Shown: piece by piece, positions 45,487 through 53,600 of the stretch
Layout of the letters: each line of letters opens with the position of its first letter
Numbering within the stretch: position 1 is the stretch's first letter
Assembly: GCF_031202265.1 (NCBI RefSeq)
Contig: NZ_CP100604.1
Coordinates: forward strand, 4,198,501 to 4,262,500
Reading direction: 5' to 3'
From: Bradyrhizobium sp. Ash2021
GTDB taxonomy: Bacteria; Pseudomonadota; Alphaproteobacteria; Rhizobiales; Xanthobacteraceae
DNA length: 64,000 bases
The notes under the pieces: model-generated
Database searches by the model: none
What the model saw: the letters and a program-made list of their open reading frames with translations, nothing else
Told to the model about the DNA's origin: nothing
Made by a program: the position numbers and the translations under genes

Positions 45487-46986
45487 TCAGATCCGGTCGG
45501 GCAAATGGCCGTCCGGCGCCAGATCGCTAAACCGCGTGAACTGGCCCTCGAACTGCACTTCCACCGTTCCGGTCGGGCCGTGGCGCTGCTTGCCGATGAT
45601 GATTTCGGCCTTGCCGTGCACCAGCGACATGTCGAGCTGCCATTTTTCATATTCGGGCGTGCCGATGCGCGGCTCCTTGTTGGCGAGGTAATATTCCTCG
45701 CGATACACGAAGATCACGACGTCGGCGTCCTGTTCGATCGATCCGGATTCGCGCAAGTCGGACAGTTGCGGGCGCTTGTCGTCGCGGTTCTCGACCTGAC
45801 GCGAGAGCTGCGACAGCGCAATGATCGGAACGTTGAGCTCCTTCGCCAGCGCCTTCAGGTTGGTGGTGATCTCCGTCACTTCCTGCACGCGGTTGTCGTT
45901 GCCCTTCTTTCCCGAGCCCTGCAACAGCTGGATGTAGTCGATCACGATGAGATCGAGGCCCTTCTGCCGCTTCAGCCGGCGTGCCCGCGCGGTGAGCTGC
46001 GAAATCGACAGGCCGCCGGTTTCGTCGACATAGAGCGGCAGCGACTGCAGCTCGATCGAATAGTCGCGGATTTTCTCGAAGTCGGTTTCGGTGATGCCGC
46101 CGCGGCGGATCATGCTGGAGGCGATGCTGGTCTGCTCGGCGAGAATACGCGTGGCGAGCTGTTCGGCGGACATTTCGCAGGAGAAGAAGCCGACAATGCC
46201 GCCGTTGACGGATTTCATGGTGCCGTCGGGCTGAACCTCGGCGCGATGCGCTTTGGCGATGTTGTAGGCGATGTTGGTCGCAAGCGCGGTCTTGCCCATG
46301 CCGGGACGGCCGGCGACGATGATCAAGTCGGACGCCTGCAGGCCGCCCATCTTGGTATCGAGATCGCGCAGGCCGGTAGCGACGCCGGACAATCTTCCGT
46401 CGCGCTGGAAGGCCTTTGCCGCCATGTCGACGGCCACCGTAAGCGCCTGCGAAAAGCGCTGGAAACCGCCGTCGTAACGCCCCGACTCCGCCAGTTCGTA
46501 GAGCTGACGTTCGGCATCCTCGATTTGCGCGCGCGGCGCAAAATCCACCGGCGCGTCGAAGGCGACATTGACCATGTCCTCGCCGATCCGGATCAGGTCG
46601 CGGCGCAGCGCCATGTCGTAGATCGTGCGGCCGTAATCCTGTGCGTTGATGATCGTGGTCGCTTCGGCCGCGACGCGGGCGAGGTACTGGCCGACCGTCA
46701 TGCCGCCGATATCGGTATCGGCCGGCAGGAAGGTCTTCAGCGTGACCGGGGTCGCGACCTTGCCCATCCGGATCAGGCTGCCGGCGGTCTCGTAGATGGT
46801 CTGGTGGATCGGTTCGAAGAAGTGCTTCGGCTCCAGAAAGTCCGAAACCCGATAGAACGCGTCGTTATTGACCAGGATCGCGCCCAGCAGGCTTTGTTCC
46901 GCCTCGATGTTGTGCGGTGCGCTCCGATAGGCTGGAGTTCCCGGATCGGGCGCAAGCTTGAGGACGTTCGAATCAGTCAGGGCCAT
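45487..46986 (-). CDS. dnaB: Replicative DNA helicase DnaB
   Basis: 499 residues. The N-terminal domain reads PHNIEAEQSLLGAILVNNDA, FEPIHQTIYE. The RecA-like C-terminal ATPase has Walker A GRPGMGKTALATNIAYN (about residue 227), EMSAEQLATRIL, Walker B LIVIDYIQLLQGS, SQLSRQVENRDDKRPQLSDL and the arginine-finger-type GKQRHGPTGTV. It is the hexameric replication fork helicase. No intein is seen. The ATG at 46986 (MALTDSNVL) is preferred over an upstream in-frame start. Confidence 0.95.
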   Translation of the reverse strand: MALTDSNVLKLAPDPGTPAYRSAPHNIEAEQSLLGAILVNNDAFYRVSDFLEPKHFFEPIHQTIYETAGSLIRMGKVATPVTLKTFLPADTDIGGMTVGQYLARVAAEATTIINAQDYGRTIYDMALRRDLIRIGEDMVNVAFDAPVDFAPRAQIEDAERQLYELAESGRYDGGFQRFSQALTVAVDMAAKAFQRDGRLSGVATGLRDLDTKMGGLQASDLIIVAGRPGMGKTALATNIAYNIAKAHRAEVQPDGTMKSVNGGIVGFFSCEMSAEQLATRILAEQTSIASSMIRRGGITETDFEKIRDYSIELQSLPLYVDETGGLSISQLTARARRLKRQKGLDLIVIDYIQLLQGSGKKGNDNRVQEVTEITTNLKALAKELNVPIIALSQLSRQVENRDDKRPQLSDLRESGSIEQDADVVIFVYREEYYLANKEPRIGTPEYEKWQLDMSLVHGKAEIIIGKQRHGPTGTVEVQFEGQFTRFSDLAPDGHLPDRI

Positions 46987-47090
46987 GGACAATTTTATGC
47001 TTCGGGTCGGTTGTTGGGAATCCCGACAAGCGGGGCGGCGATAAAGCGCCACCCCCGAGCCCGGCGGAAGTGCTGACATGCCTTATGCAC

Positions 47091-47116
47091 GATTCACACA
47101 ACGTGAAGTGTGAATC
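47091..47116. promoter_or_regulatory. Perfect 9-bp inverted repeat upstream of dnaB
   Basis: GATTCACAC (47091-47099) and GTGTGAATC (47108-47116) are exact inverted copies separated by eight bases (AACGTGAA). The site lies 105 bases upstream of dnaB in an otherwise gene-free interval (46987-47299). It could be an operator or an RNA hairpin; no T-run follows on either strand. Confidence 0.5.
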
Positions 47117-47299
47117 CCGGATCGGGCCGCGCATTCTCCTTGACGGGTTTTGGCCAAAACCGGGCGACCGGCGGGCCGGAGTACCGCGGAGCATCATAAA
47201 AATGTCGGGCAATATTTTAGGACGGCCTGAACCTTGTCGCCACTTGGACATACCTAATCCAAGCGCTGTCGGCGTTTCGGGCCCGATGTTAGCGATTGA

Positions 47300-47422
47300 T
47301 CAAATCAGGATCAGATAGATCAACGCTATCAGTGCGGCGGCCACGCCGGTGGCGATCAAGGCGTAATCGGTCCCGATGTCGCGCTGCGGATCGAACGAAG
47401 CTGGGTAAGTTTTCTCGGCCAT
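47300..47422 (-). CDS. 40-residue membrane micro-protein
   Basis: The minus-strand frame from ATG 47422 reads MAEKTYPASFDPQRDIGTDY then ALIATGVAAALIALIYLILI and stops at 47300. A polar N-terminus is followed by a single ideal 20-residue membrane helix that runs to the C-terminus, like many genuine bacterial micro-proteins. The Shine-Dalgarno is poor, which is the main doubt. It is the first gene upstream of dnaB on the same strand. Confidence 0.5.
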   Translation of the reverse strand: MAEKTYPASFDPQRDIGTDYALIATGVAAALIALIYLILI

Positions 47423-47556
47423 GGCGGAGGTCTACGACAAGCCGCGGTTGGCCAATGTGAAGCAGATCACATCCGCCGAATTTTTTCTTCGCGGCATGGT
47501 GGATGGGAACAGGCGGGCCACTTCCGGGTTGGAATTGGTCTGGCAAGGAAACGACG

Positions 47557-47766
47557 ATGGGTCAGCAGCAACTCAGGACGTGGCGAACGGGAGCCGAGCA
47601 GACCCTTTGGCTGTCGGCGTTGATCGACGCCATGGAGGAGGTTTCCCGCCCGGAACTGCGCGCGGTGCCCTGCGATCCCATCGTGCTCGCCGCGCTGCGC
47701 GAGCAGCTTGCCCGTCCGGCCTCCGGCTTTGGCTATTACGGCTCCGCTTACAGCCTGCGAAACTGA
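47557..47766 (+). CDS. Small hypothetical protein
   Basis: 69 residues, soluble. It starts MGQQQLRTWRTGAEQTLWLS after AAGGAAACGACG and includes IDAMEEVSRPELRAVPCDPI and RPASGFGYYGSAYSLRN. The amino-acid composition and start context look genuine. Family not recognised. It converges with the CFA-synthase-like gene nine bases downstream. Confidence 0.6.
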   Translation: MGQQQLRTWRTGAEQTLWLSALIDAMEEVSRPELRAVPCDPIVLAALREQLARPASGFGYYGSAYSLRN

Positions 47767-47775
47767 GAATCTTCG

Positions 47776-49026
47776 CTATTCGCCCGCCAACTGCAGCCGC
47801 GGCTGTTGTCGCTGCTCGACCCCGCGCAGCCTTGCTTCCTCCTGCGCGATGTAATCGCGGGTATTCGGCACCACGCCCTGGCGTTTGGTGAGCTGGATCT
47901 GGAAATTCATCAGGTTCTGCTTGCGGAACGACATTTCCGACGCCGCCAGATAGAATTCCCACATGCGTGCAAAGCGCTCGTCGTAGAGCCGCACGGCTTC
48001 TTCCCGCCGCGCCATGAAGCGCTCGCGCCAGGCCTGCAGCGTTTCCGCATAATGCAGCCTTAGAATCTCGATGTCGCAGACCAGAAGCCCGGCTTTTTCG
48101 ATCGCCGGAATGACTTCGGAGACGGCCGGGATGTAGCCGCCGGGGAAGATGTATTTGGTGACCCAGGGGCTGGTCACATCGGGGCCGGTCGAACGGCCGA
48201 TCGAGTGCAGCACCATAACGCCGTCATCGCTGAGAAGCTCGGCGCATCGCCTGAAATAGGTCTCGTAGAAGCCGACGCCGACGTGCTCGAACATGCCGAC
48301 CGACACGATGCGGTCGAAGGAGCCTGGAATGTCGCGGTAATCCTCAAGCAGGAACTTGGCCGATCGCGTCAGGTTTTTCTCGGCCGCGCGCGCGTTCGCG
48401 ACCCCCAGCTGCTCGGTCGACAGCGTGATGCCGGTAACATCGGCGCCGGTCATTTCAGCCAGATAGAGGCCAAGCCCGCCCCAGCCCGAGCCGATGTCGA
48501 GCACGCGGGCACCGCGACCGATCAGGAGCTTGGCGGCGAGGTGCCGCTTCTTGGCGAGCTGGGCGTCGTCAAGGCTCATATCCGGGGTTTCGAAATAGGC
48601 GCAGCTATATTGCTTGTCGGCGTCGAGAAACAGGGAATAGAGCCGCCCGTCCAGATCGTAATGATGGGCGACATTGTCCCGCGCGCGGCCGCGCCAATTG
48701 AACTGCCTGATGTGCCGCGCGAAATAGCGCAGCCACCATTGCAGCCGCGCCCAGCGCGGCACCATCTCGGGCTGATCGAACAGGATCGCCAGCGTGTCGG
48801 CGATCGAGCCGTCCTCGACCACGAACGTGCCGTCCATGAAGGCTTCGCCGAGCGCCAGTTCGGGATTGAGGAGAATCCGCCGTTCCGTACGGGCGGTCAT
48901 GAACCGCACCGACACCGGCCGGCCGGTCCCATCTCCGCAGGTAAATGTCGTCCCGTTCGCGGTCGTGAAGGTCATCGAACCGCGACGAACGAATTGCCCT
49001 AGGAAATAACGCAACAAACCATCCAT
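47776..49026 (-). CDS. Cyclopropane-fatty-acyl-phospholipid synthase family protein
   Basis: 416 residues, SAM-dependent methyltransferase. The N-terminal CFA-type domain (FRLF-like, ALGEAFMDGTFVVEDGSIAD) precedes NVAHHYDLDGRLYSLFLD, YSCAYF (substrate/bicarbonate region), the SAM motif VLDIGSGWGGLGLYLAEM, ITLSTEQL, VSVGMFEHVG and FPGGYIPAVSEV. It transfers a methylene group to unsaturated acyl chains of membrane lipids, although some family members make other methylated fatty acids. It is monocistronic; the 252-base region upstream (49027-49278) carries no gene I trust. A membrane desaturase lies 7.5 kb away. Confidence 0.92.
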   Translation of the reverse strand: MDGLLRYFLGQFVRRGSMTFTTANGTTFTCGDGTGRPVSVRFMTARTERRILLNPELALGEAFMDGTFVVEDGSIADTLAILFDQPEMVPRWARLQWWLRYFARHIRQFNWRGRARDNVAHHYDLDGRLYSLFLDADKQYSCAYFETPDMSLDDAQLAKKRHLAAKLLIGRGARVLDIGSGWGGLGLYLAEMTGADVTGITLSTEQLGVANARAAEKNLTRSAKFLLEDYRDIPGSFDRIVSVGMFEHVGVGFYETYFRRCAELLSDDGVMVLHSIGRSTGPDVTSPWVTKYIFPGGYIPAVSEVIPAIEKAGLLVCDIEILRLHYAETLQAWRERFMARREEAVRLYDERFARMWEFYLAASEMSFRKQNLMNFQIQLTKRQGVVPNTRDYIAQEEARLRGVEQRQQPRLQLAGE

Positions 49027-49278
49027 CGAAGCACCAATGGAGCGGACCAGCCGTTACATCTGACGCACGGCGGAACCGATGGTTCCAATACGTCCAAAAG
49101 ATCATAGGAGTGGCGATGTCTGCGCGCTACGGCGTTGTACTCAAAGCGGATATTCCAAAATGTGACAATCACGCAGTTGCGTCACAAGCGTGCTTCCATT
49201 CGCGCGATAATCGGCTAAAAGGTGACCGCCGCAACCCTGCGACGCCGGGCAGCGATTTCCGAATCTGGAGAATTTTAG

Positions 49279-50304
49279 ATGTTGAGCCGAGCGCTCAGTT
49301 TAGCGACGGTGATGCTTCTGATCGGCTGTCTGGCGGTGGGCGAGGTGCATGCCCAGGCGACAAATCTCGAAGCCGGCAAAAGCCCTTCCCAGATTTTCTC
49401 GGGCACCTGTACCGCCTGCCACAAGAGCCCCCGTGGCCTCTTGAAGACCATACCGGCCTCGTCGCTACCGGGCTTTTTGCGTCAGCACTATACCACCAGC
49501 GGCGACATGGCCTCGGTGCTGGCCTCGTTCCTGGTGTCGAATGGCGCGACCGACACCCGCTACCAGGCGAAGGATCAGCCGAAACAGGGCAAGGACGGCA
49601 AGCAGGAGGCCAAGCCTACGCAGGAGGCTAGGCCCGCCGGTCCGCCGGACCAGCTCGATCGGTTTGGCCGCCGGCAACATCCGGCCGCACCGGCGCAGGA
49701 GGTTGCCAAGCCGGACACCGATGGAATTTCGCCGCCAGCCGAACCCGGCCGTCCCGGCCGCAAGCGGCTGGCCCGGCCGAGCGAGCCCGCGGAAGGCCAG
49801 ACCCCCGCTGCGACCGAGCCCAAAATGGGCGCCAGGCAGAGGCTGAGCAAGCGTAGCAAGCCGGGCGCCGAAGAGCCGCCGAAGATGGAAGAGCCGGCCA
49901 AGGGCGAGGCCGCGAAGGACGACGCATCCGCGAAGGGCGATACCGCCAAGGGTGAGGGCGACAAGCCCGAGGCCGCCAAGCCGGCCGACGAAGCCAAGTC
50001 CGAGAGCGCCAAGTCCGAGAGCGCCAAGTCCGAGACCGCCAAGGTCGAGGCGCCCAAAGAGAGCGTTGGCGGCGAGCCTCCCGCGCTACGCCCCGATCCG
50101 GTTCCGCCGGTCACACCGGCGCCCCCAGCGGCGACGGCCACCGGCACCGGTACTACCGAGCCGGCCGCCAGCCCATCGCCAGCTGCTGCTGCTTCGCCGA
50201 TGCCGGCGGCAGCCCCACCCACGCCCCCGGCAGTAACGGCCTCGGCGCCGCCGCTGCCGCCGGTCGTCCCGGCGGGACCGCCAGTACCTCCGATCTCCCA
50301 GTAG
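49279..50304 (+). CDS. Exported protein with c-type heme motif and low-complexity tail
   Basis: 341 residues. The N-terminal signal could be a lipoprotein type (LLIGC, Cys17) or be cut after VHAQA. A single CTACH (C44-H48) matches the c-heme attachment motif CxxCH, and Met77 (TSGDMASVLASFLVSNGA) is a plausible axial ligand, so residues 36-90 resemble a minimal cytochrome c. The remaining 250 residues are low complexity: K/Q/E-rich, then SAKSESAKSESAKSETAK-type repeats, then Pro/Ala-rich, typical of envelope-spanning or cell-wall-associated linkers. It has no electron-transfer partners nearby. Alternatively the heme motif is fortuitous and the protein is structural. Confidence 0.78.
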   Translation: MLSRALSLATVMLLIGCLAVGEVHAQATNLEAGKSPSQIFSGTCTACHKSPRGLLKTIPASSLPGFLRQHYTTSGDMASVLASFLVSNGATDTRYQAKDQPKQGKDGKQEAKPTQEARPAGPPDQLDRFGRRQHPAAPAQEVAKPDTDGISPPAEPGRPGRKRLARPSEPAEGQTPAATEPKMGARQRLSKRSKPGAEEPPKMEEPAKGEAAKDDASAKGDTAKGEGDKPEAAKPADEAKSESAKSESAKSETAKVEAPKESVGGEPPALRPDPVPPVTPAPPAATATGTGTTEPAASPSPAAAASPMPAAAPPTPPAVTASAPPLPPVVPAGPPVPPISQ

Positions 50305-50346
50305 ATTTCGCGATCGCCATCGCGGCGCCCGCCCGGGCTTGACCAT

Positions 50347-50367
50347 CTCTAGAGTAACACTCTAGAG
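50347..50367. promoter_or_regulatory. Probable TetR operator (double palindrome)
   Basis: Two copies of the 8-bp palindrome CTCTAGAG (50347-50354 and 50360-50367) are separated by TAACA, giving a 21-bp symmetrical site 27 bases upstream of the TetR start codon. TetR-type regulators usually autoregulate through such sites, so this is a likely operator for the TetR-thioesterase operon. No search was run. Confidence 0.65.
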
Positions 50368-50393
50368 TATTGATCTAGTCGGCGAGGGCATGG

Positions 50394-51002
50394 ATGGCTA
50401 CCACGGCGCGCGAGGATTTGCTGGCGGCGGGATTGGCGGTGTTCGACCGCGACGGCTTTGAGGGCGCGACCGTTGCCGCCATTCGAACCCGGGCGCGGGC
50501 GTCCAACGGCAGCTTTTTCCATTTCTTCGGATCGAAGAAGGAGCTGGCCGGCACCTTGTTTCTGGAAATTCTGCAGCGCTACCACGGCGCCGTCCTCGCG
50601 GCGATCGGGGAAAACCTCGGCGCGAGGGAAGGGGTCGCGCGGTTGATCCAGGCGCATCTGGACTGGGTGGTCAACAACCGGCGCGAGGCGCGCTATTTGT
50701 TCGAGATTTCCCGCAGCGAATGGAGCGAAGAGATCCGCGTCGCGCAACGCGCGCAGAATTCGCGCCTTGCAGATGGCGTCGAAGGATGGCGCGCGCCGCT
50801 GATCGCGCGCGGCGAATTGCTGCCGATGTCGCCGGCGCTGTTCTTCAGCCAGATCATCGGACCGGCGCAGATTTTCTGTCGCGCCTATCTCGCGGGCCGC
50901 GACCGCGCCGATCCGAGAGAGCAGACCGAAATTTTGATCGCATGCGCGATCCGCGCGGTGGTGGCAACCGATGCGCCCGGCATAACTGGAGAAACGACAT
51001 GA
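50394..51002 (+). CDS. TetR/AcrR family transcriptional regulator
   Basis: 202 residues. The N-terminal helix-turn-helix is of TetR type: TAREDLLAAGLAVFDRDGFE then GATVAAIRTRARASNGSFFH and FFGSKKELAGTLF. The C-terminal half is a variable ligand-binding helical domain. GAGGG lies five bases before the ATG. A double palindrome in its promoter is the likely operator. It overlaps the thioesterase gene by an ATGA junction, so it most likely controls that gene, with an acyl-CoA-like inducer as a reasonable guess. Confidence 0.9.
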   Translation: MATTAREDLLAAGLAVFDRDGFEGATVAAIRTRARASNGSFFHFFGSKKELAGTLFLEILQRYHGAVLAAIGENLGAREGVARLIQAHLDWVVNNRREARYLFEISRSEWSEEIRVAQRAQNSRLADGVEGWRAPLIARGELLPMSPALFFSQIIGPAQIFCRAYLAGRDRADPREQTEILIACAIRAVVATDAPGITGETT

Positions 51003-51463
51003 TGGCTGATACCGACCCCGACTTCGCACCGATCGCAACCCGCATCCGCGACAATGTCGGCCGCCAGGGATTCATGACTCATGTCGGCGCCGAGCTCTCC
51101 GAACTGGCGCGTGGCACCTGTACGCTCGCGGTCGACCGGCGGCCGGAGCTGTTGCAACAGCACGGCCTGTTCCACGGCGGCGTGACGGCGTTTCTGGTCG
51201 ACAATGCGACCACGATCGCGGCGGCGACGTCGCGCGGCCAGCCGGCATTGACGGCGGAATACAAATTGAACCTGCTGTCGCCGGCGGCCGGCGAACGCTT
51301 GATCTGCCGGGCGCGCGTGATCAAGCCCGGACGTCAGGTCGCGGTCGTCGCCGCGGACGTGTTTTGCGTGATCGACGGGGTCGAGAAACACACCGCAACG
51401 GCATTGGCTTCGATCGCAATGCTCGACGACAAAGCTGCAGCACGAATCCAAAGCCCGGCCTGA
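50999..51463 (+). CDS. PaaI-type hotdog-fold thioesterase
   Basis: 154 residues. Hotdog-fold signature: GFMTHVGAELSELARGTCTL, then LFHGGVTAFLVDNATTIAAA (HGG with the catalytic acidic residue Asp in VDNA), AEYKLNLLSPAAGERLICRA and a strand-rich C-terminus. PaaI-like enzymes hydrolyse aromatic or medium-chain acyl-CoAs. Translation is coupled to the TetR gene; GGAG is seven bases before the ATG. A dispersed repeat and the rplI terminator follow. Confidence 0.9.
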   Translation: MMADTDPDFAPIATRIRDNVGRQGFMTHVGAELSELARGTCTLAVDRRPELLQQHGLFHGGVTAFLVDNATTIAAATSRGQPALTAEYKLNLLSPAAGERLICRARVIKPGRQVAVVAADVFCVIDGVEKHTATALASIAMLDDKAAARIQSPA

Positions 51464-51467
51464 CAAA

Positions 51468-51561
51468 GCGTTTTCAAGCGAAGTGGGTACCGGTTCGCGT
51501 AAAGAAAACGCGTCAAAAAAGAATCGGGAGCTCTGGTTCTGCTTCAGAACCAGAACTCCCG
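51468..51561. repeat. Dispersed palindromic repeat, family A, copy 2
   Basis: AAAGCGTTTTCAAGCGAAGT, then ACCGGTTCGCGTAAAGAAAA and CGCGTCAAAAAA precede a long GGTTCTG / CAGAACC hairpin. Same order and sequence as the copy at 3942-4040, with about four in five bases conserved in the block by eye. The hairpin part doubles as the rplI terminator. Confidence 0.78.
51525..51561 (-). terminator. Rho-independent terminator of rplI
   Basis: CGGGAGCTCTGGTTCTG (51525-51541) and CAGAACCAGAACTCCCG (51545-51561) form a 17-bp stem with one mismatch and a CTT loop. On the minus strand it is followed by ATTCTTTTTTGACG, a proper T-run, 36 bases after the rplI stop. It is formed by repeat-family-A DNA. Confidence 0.8.
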
Positions 51562-51596
51562 GCCGGGCTTTGAGCTATCAGACGTAACGAGAAGGC

Positions 51597-52196
51597 TTAC
51601 TTTTCGTCGGCCGCGGCAGCCGGCTCCTCGTCGTCGTGGCGGGCTTCCGGATCGAAGAATTCGCCGGCGGCCTTGAGCGCCTCGGCGGCGGCATCCTGGT
51701 CTTCCTGACGGGTCGAGATGTCCTCGCCGCGGTTGATGCGCTCGGCCTCGTCGGCGCTGCGCGCCACGGTGACGCTGACGCTGACTTCGACTTCCGGATG
51801 CACGGCAATGGCGATTTTGTGCTTGCCGATGGTCTTGATTGGCGCGTCCAGCATGACCTGGCTGCGGCTGATGGTGACCTTGTCGGCCTCGAACGAGGCG
51901 ATGATGTCGCGCACATTCACCGACCCGAACAACTGGCCGGATTCCGAGGCCTGACGCAGCAGGACGACATTGCGGCCGTCGATCTTCTCGGCGACCTTGG
52001 TTGCCTCGCCCTTGGCCTTGATGTTGTTAGCTTCGAGCTCGGCCTTCATGCCGTCGAACTTGGCGCGATTGTCCGCGGTCGCGCGCAGCGCCTTGCCGCG
52101 CTTCAAGAGAAAGTTGCGGGCAAATCCGTCCTTGACGCGGACGACTTCACCCATCTGACCGAGCTTGGCAACGCGTTCCAGCAAAATGACTTCCAT
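51597..52196 (-). CDS. rplI: 50S ribosomal protein L9
   Basis: 199 residues. The L9 N-terminal 23S-binding domain is clear: [41 protein letters not shown] long connecting helix and the C-terminal domain ([20 protein letters not shown]) follow. After about residue 150 there is an acidic Ala/Glu/Asp-rich extension ([18 protein letters not shown], then [12 protein letters not shown]) as in other alphaproteobacteria. It is the last gene of the rpsF-rpsR-DUF2232-rplI cluster. Confidence 0.95.
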   Translation of the reverse strand: MEVILLERVAKLGQMGEVVRVKDGFARNFLLKRGKALRATADNRAKFDGMKAELEANNIKAKGEATKVAEKIDGRNVVLLRQASESGQLFGSVNVRDIIASFEADKVTISRSQVMLDAPIKTIGKHKIAIAVHPEVEVSVSVTVARSADEAERINRGEDISTRQEDQDAAAEALKAAGEFFDPEARHDDEEPAAAADEK

Positions 52197-52259
52197 ATTC
52201 GTTCTCCTTTTGAAGTGGTGGTATTCGGTTTGTGTGCAAGTTTGAGTGGATGGGTAGAA

Positions 52260-53231
52260 TCACGACGCAGGAATGGGCGGCGGCCTCCTGCGCAAGTAGC
52301 GTTGGCGTAATCCGAAAGCCGCATCCGCGAGGCCAAGCGCGACCATCGCCAGAACGGGCCAGGTGAACATCACGACCATGACGTAGGTGCAGCTCAGCAG
52401 GAACGTGCGGCTCTTCAGCGCCAGCGTCAGCGTGTGCAGGACCGCGAAGCCGGTGAGCGCATAGGCCATCATCAGGGCCGTGGTGACGATTTGCGCCAGC
52501 ATCGCCGGCAATCCACCGGCAAAACTGAATGCGATGGCGACCAACAGTGCAACCAGCGTCATCGGCGGCAGCGCTGTGCTCTTCAGGTCCGGCCAGGGCC
52601 GGTGCAGCCGTCCGGAGGTCGCCGTGATCTTGGCAGCGAGCCAGAGATTGAGCGTCAGCGTCATCATGGCGACGACGGCCGCCGCCGCCGGCGCGATGAT
52701 CACCACAGCGTCAACCCATCGTTGGATATCGCCTGACGATGCCTCGTCCCGCGGAGCTAGAATCCGCAGCAGGCCCCGTTGCAGCGCGCCGCTGATCGCA
52801 TCCGCGTCGCTGCCGAGCGTGAACAGGGCCGCCATCGTGGTTACCGTAGCAAACCCGGCGATCCACAGCAGGATGCGGCCGACCGGGTACCATTCCAGAA
52901 CCGGTGCGACCGGCGCGGCGTCGTTGCCCGATCCGTCACTGGGCGCAGGTCGTCCCAGCAAAGCGAGGTGCCCGAGCCACCAGGCGGGCAGCGCCACCAT
53001 GACGACGAAGGCCATGCAATAGGGCAGGCCGAAGATCGCGCCGAGGCCGGATGCCGCGGCAATGCCGCCGATGGTCGCGCACAGCGGTCCCCAGCCGATC
53101 GCCGCCACCATCAAGGGCAGCGGCGCCAGATAGAACAGCAGGACTGAGATCAGCGCGCCCGAGATGATCGAGGCGAACATCAGCGCCGACGCAGAGCCGG
53201 CCGCAAGCGCAATGACAAGAATCGCGATCAT
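52260..53231 (-). CDS. DUF2232 family membrane protein
   Basis: 323 residues with about eight membrane helices. It matches the DUF2232 family found between rpsR and rplI: MIAILVIALAAGSASALMFA, LLFYLAPLPLMVAAIGWGPL, FGLPYCMAFVVMVALPAWWL, and the C-terminal VVMFTWPVLAMVALGLADAA. The function is unknown; the conserved location suggests an envelope or S-component-like transport role. AGGAG lies upstream of the ATG at 53231; the longer in-frame version is not needed. The rpsR-side hairpin at 53318-53347 precedes it. Confidence 0.9.
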   Translation of the reverse strand: MIAILVIALAAGSASALMFASIISGALISVLLFYLAPLPLMVAAIGWGPLCATIGGIAAASGLGAIFGLPYCMAFVVMVALPAWWLGHLALLGRPAPSDGSGNDAAPVAPVLEWYPVGRILLWIAGFATVTTMAALFTLGSDADAISGALQRGLLRILAPRDEASSGDIQRWVDAVVIIAPAAAAVVAMMTLTLNLWLAAKITATSGRLHRPWPDLKSTALPPMTLVALLVAIAFSFAGGLPAMLAQIVTTALMMAYALTGFAVLHTLTLALKSRTFLLSCTYVMVVMFTWPVLAMVALGLADAAFGLRQRYLRRRPPPIPAS

Positions 53232-53317
53232 CAGCTGTCCCGCTCCTTTCGAGCGGTTAGAGGTTCTTAAAACCCCAACCATCGGCGACCGGACGACCCG
53301 GAAGCCTTATGAAGAAT

Positions 53318-53347
53318 CTGGTCCGCGGCGCGTACGCCGCGGACCAG
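53318..53347 (-). terminator. Strong hairpin between rpsR and the DUF2232 gene
   Basis: CTGGTCCGCGGCG and CGCCGCGGACCAG form a perfect 13-bp stem around the loop CGTA, beginning nine bases after the rpsR stop codon. On the minus strand it is followed by ATTCTTCAT, a weak T-tract, so it probably attenuates rather than fully ends transcription. Such an element would lower downstream expression relative to S6/S18. Confidence 0.7.
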
Positions 53348-53355
53348 GGTATTCG

Positions 53356-53595
53356 TTAGCGAATGACGTAAGGCAGCAAACCGAGGAAACGCGAGCGCTT
53401 GATGGCGCGCGCGAGTTCGCGCTGCTTCTTGGCGGACACGGCGGTGATCCGGCTCGGCACGATCTTGCCGCGCTCGGACACGTAACGCATCAACAGCTTG
53501 GAATCCTTGTAGTCGATCTTCGGCGCATTCGGACCCGTGAACGGGCAGGTCTTGCGGCGGCGGAAAAACGGACGGCGTGCACCAGCTTCAGCCAT
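53356..53595 (-). CDS. rpsR: 30S ribosomal protein S18
   Basis: 79 residues. Conserved S18 sequence: [40 protein letters not shown] and [19 protein letters not shown]. It binds S6 in the 30S platform. It follows rpsF by five bases. Confidence 0.97.
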   Translation of the reverse strand: MAEAGARRPFFRRRKTCPFTGPNAPKIDYKDSKLLMRYVSERGKIVPSRITAVSAKKQRELARAIKRSRFLGLLPYVIR

Positions 53596-53600
53596 GATTC

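Noticed and set aside
44335..47076. 913-codon plus-strand open frame
   Set aside because: It is exactly opposite alr and dnaB, whose motifs are complete. Long antisense frames are expected at this G+C content.
49116..49278. Plus-strand frame starting MSARYGVVLKAD after a fair Shine-Dalgarno
   Set aside because: It runs into the frame-shifted shadow of the c-heme-motif gene with no protein-like continuation; at most an unproven leader peptide.
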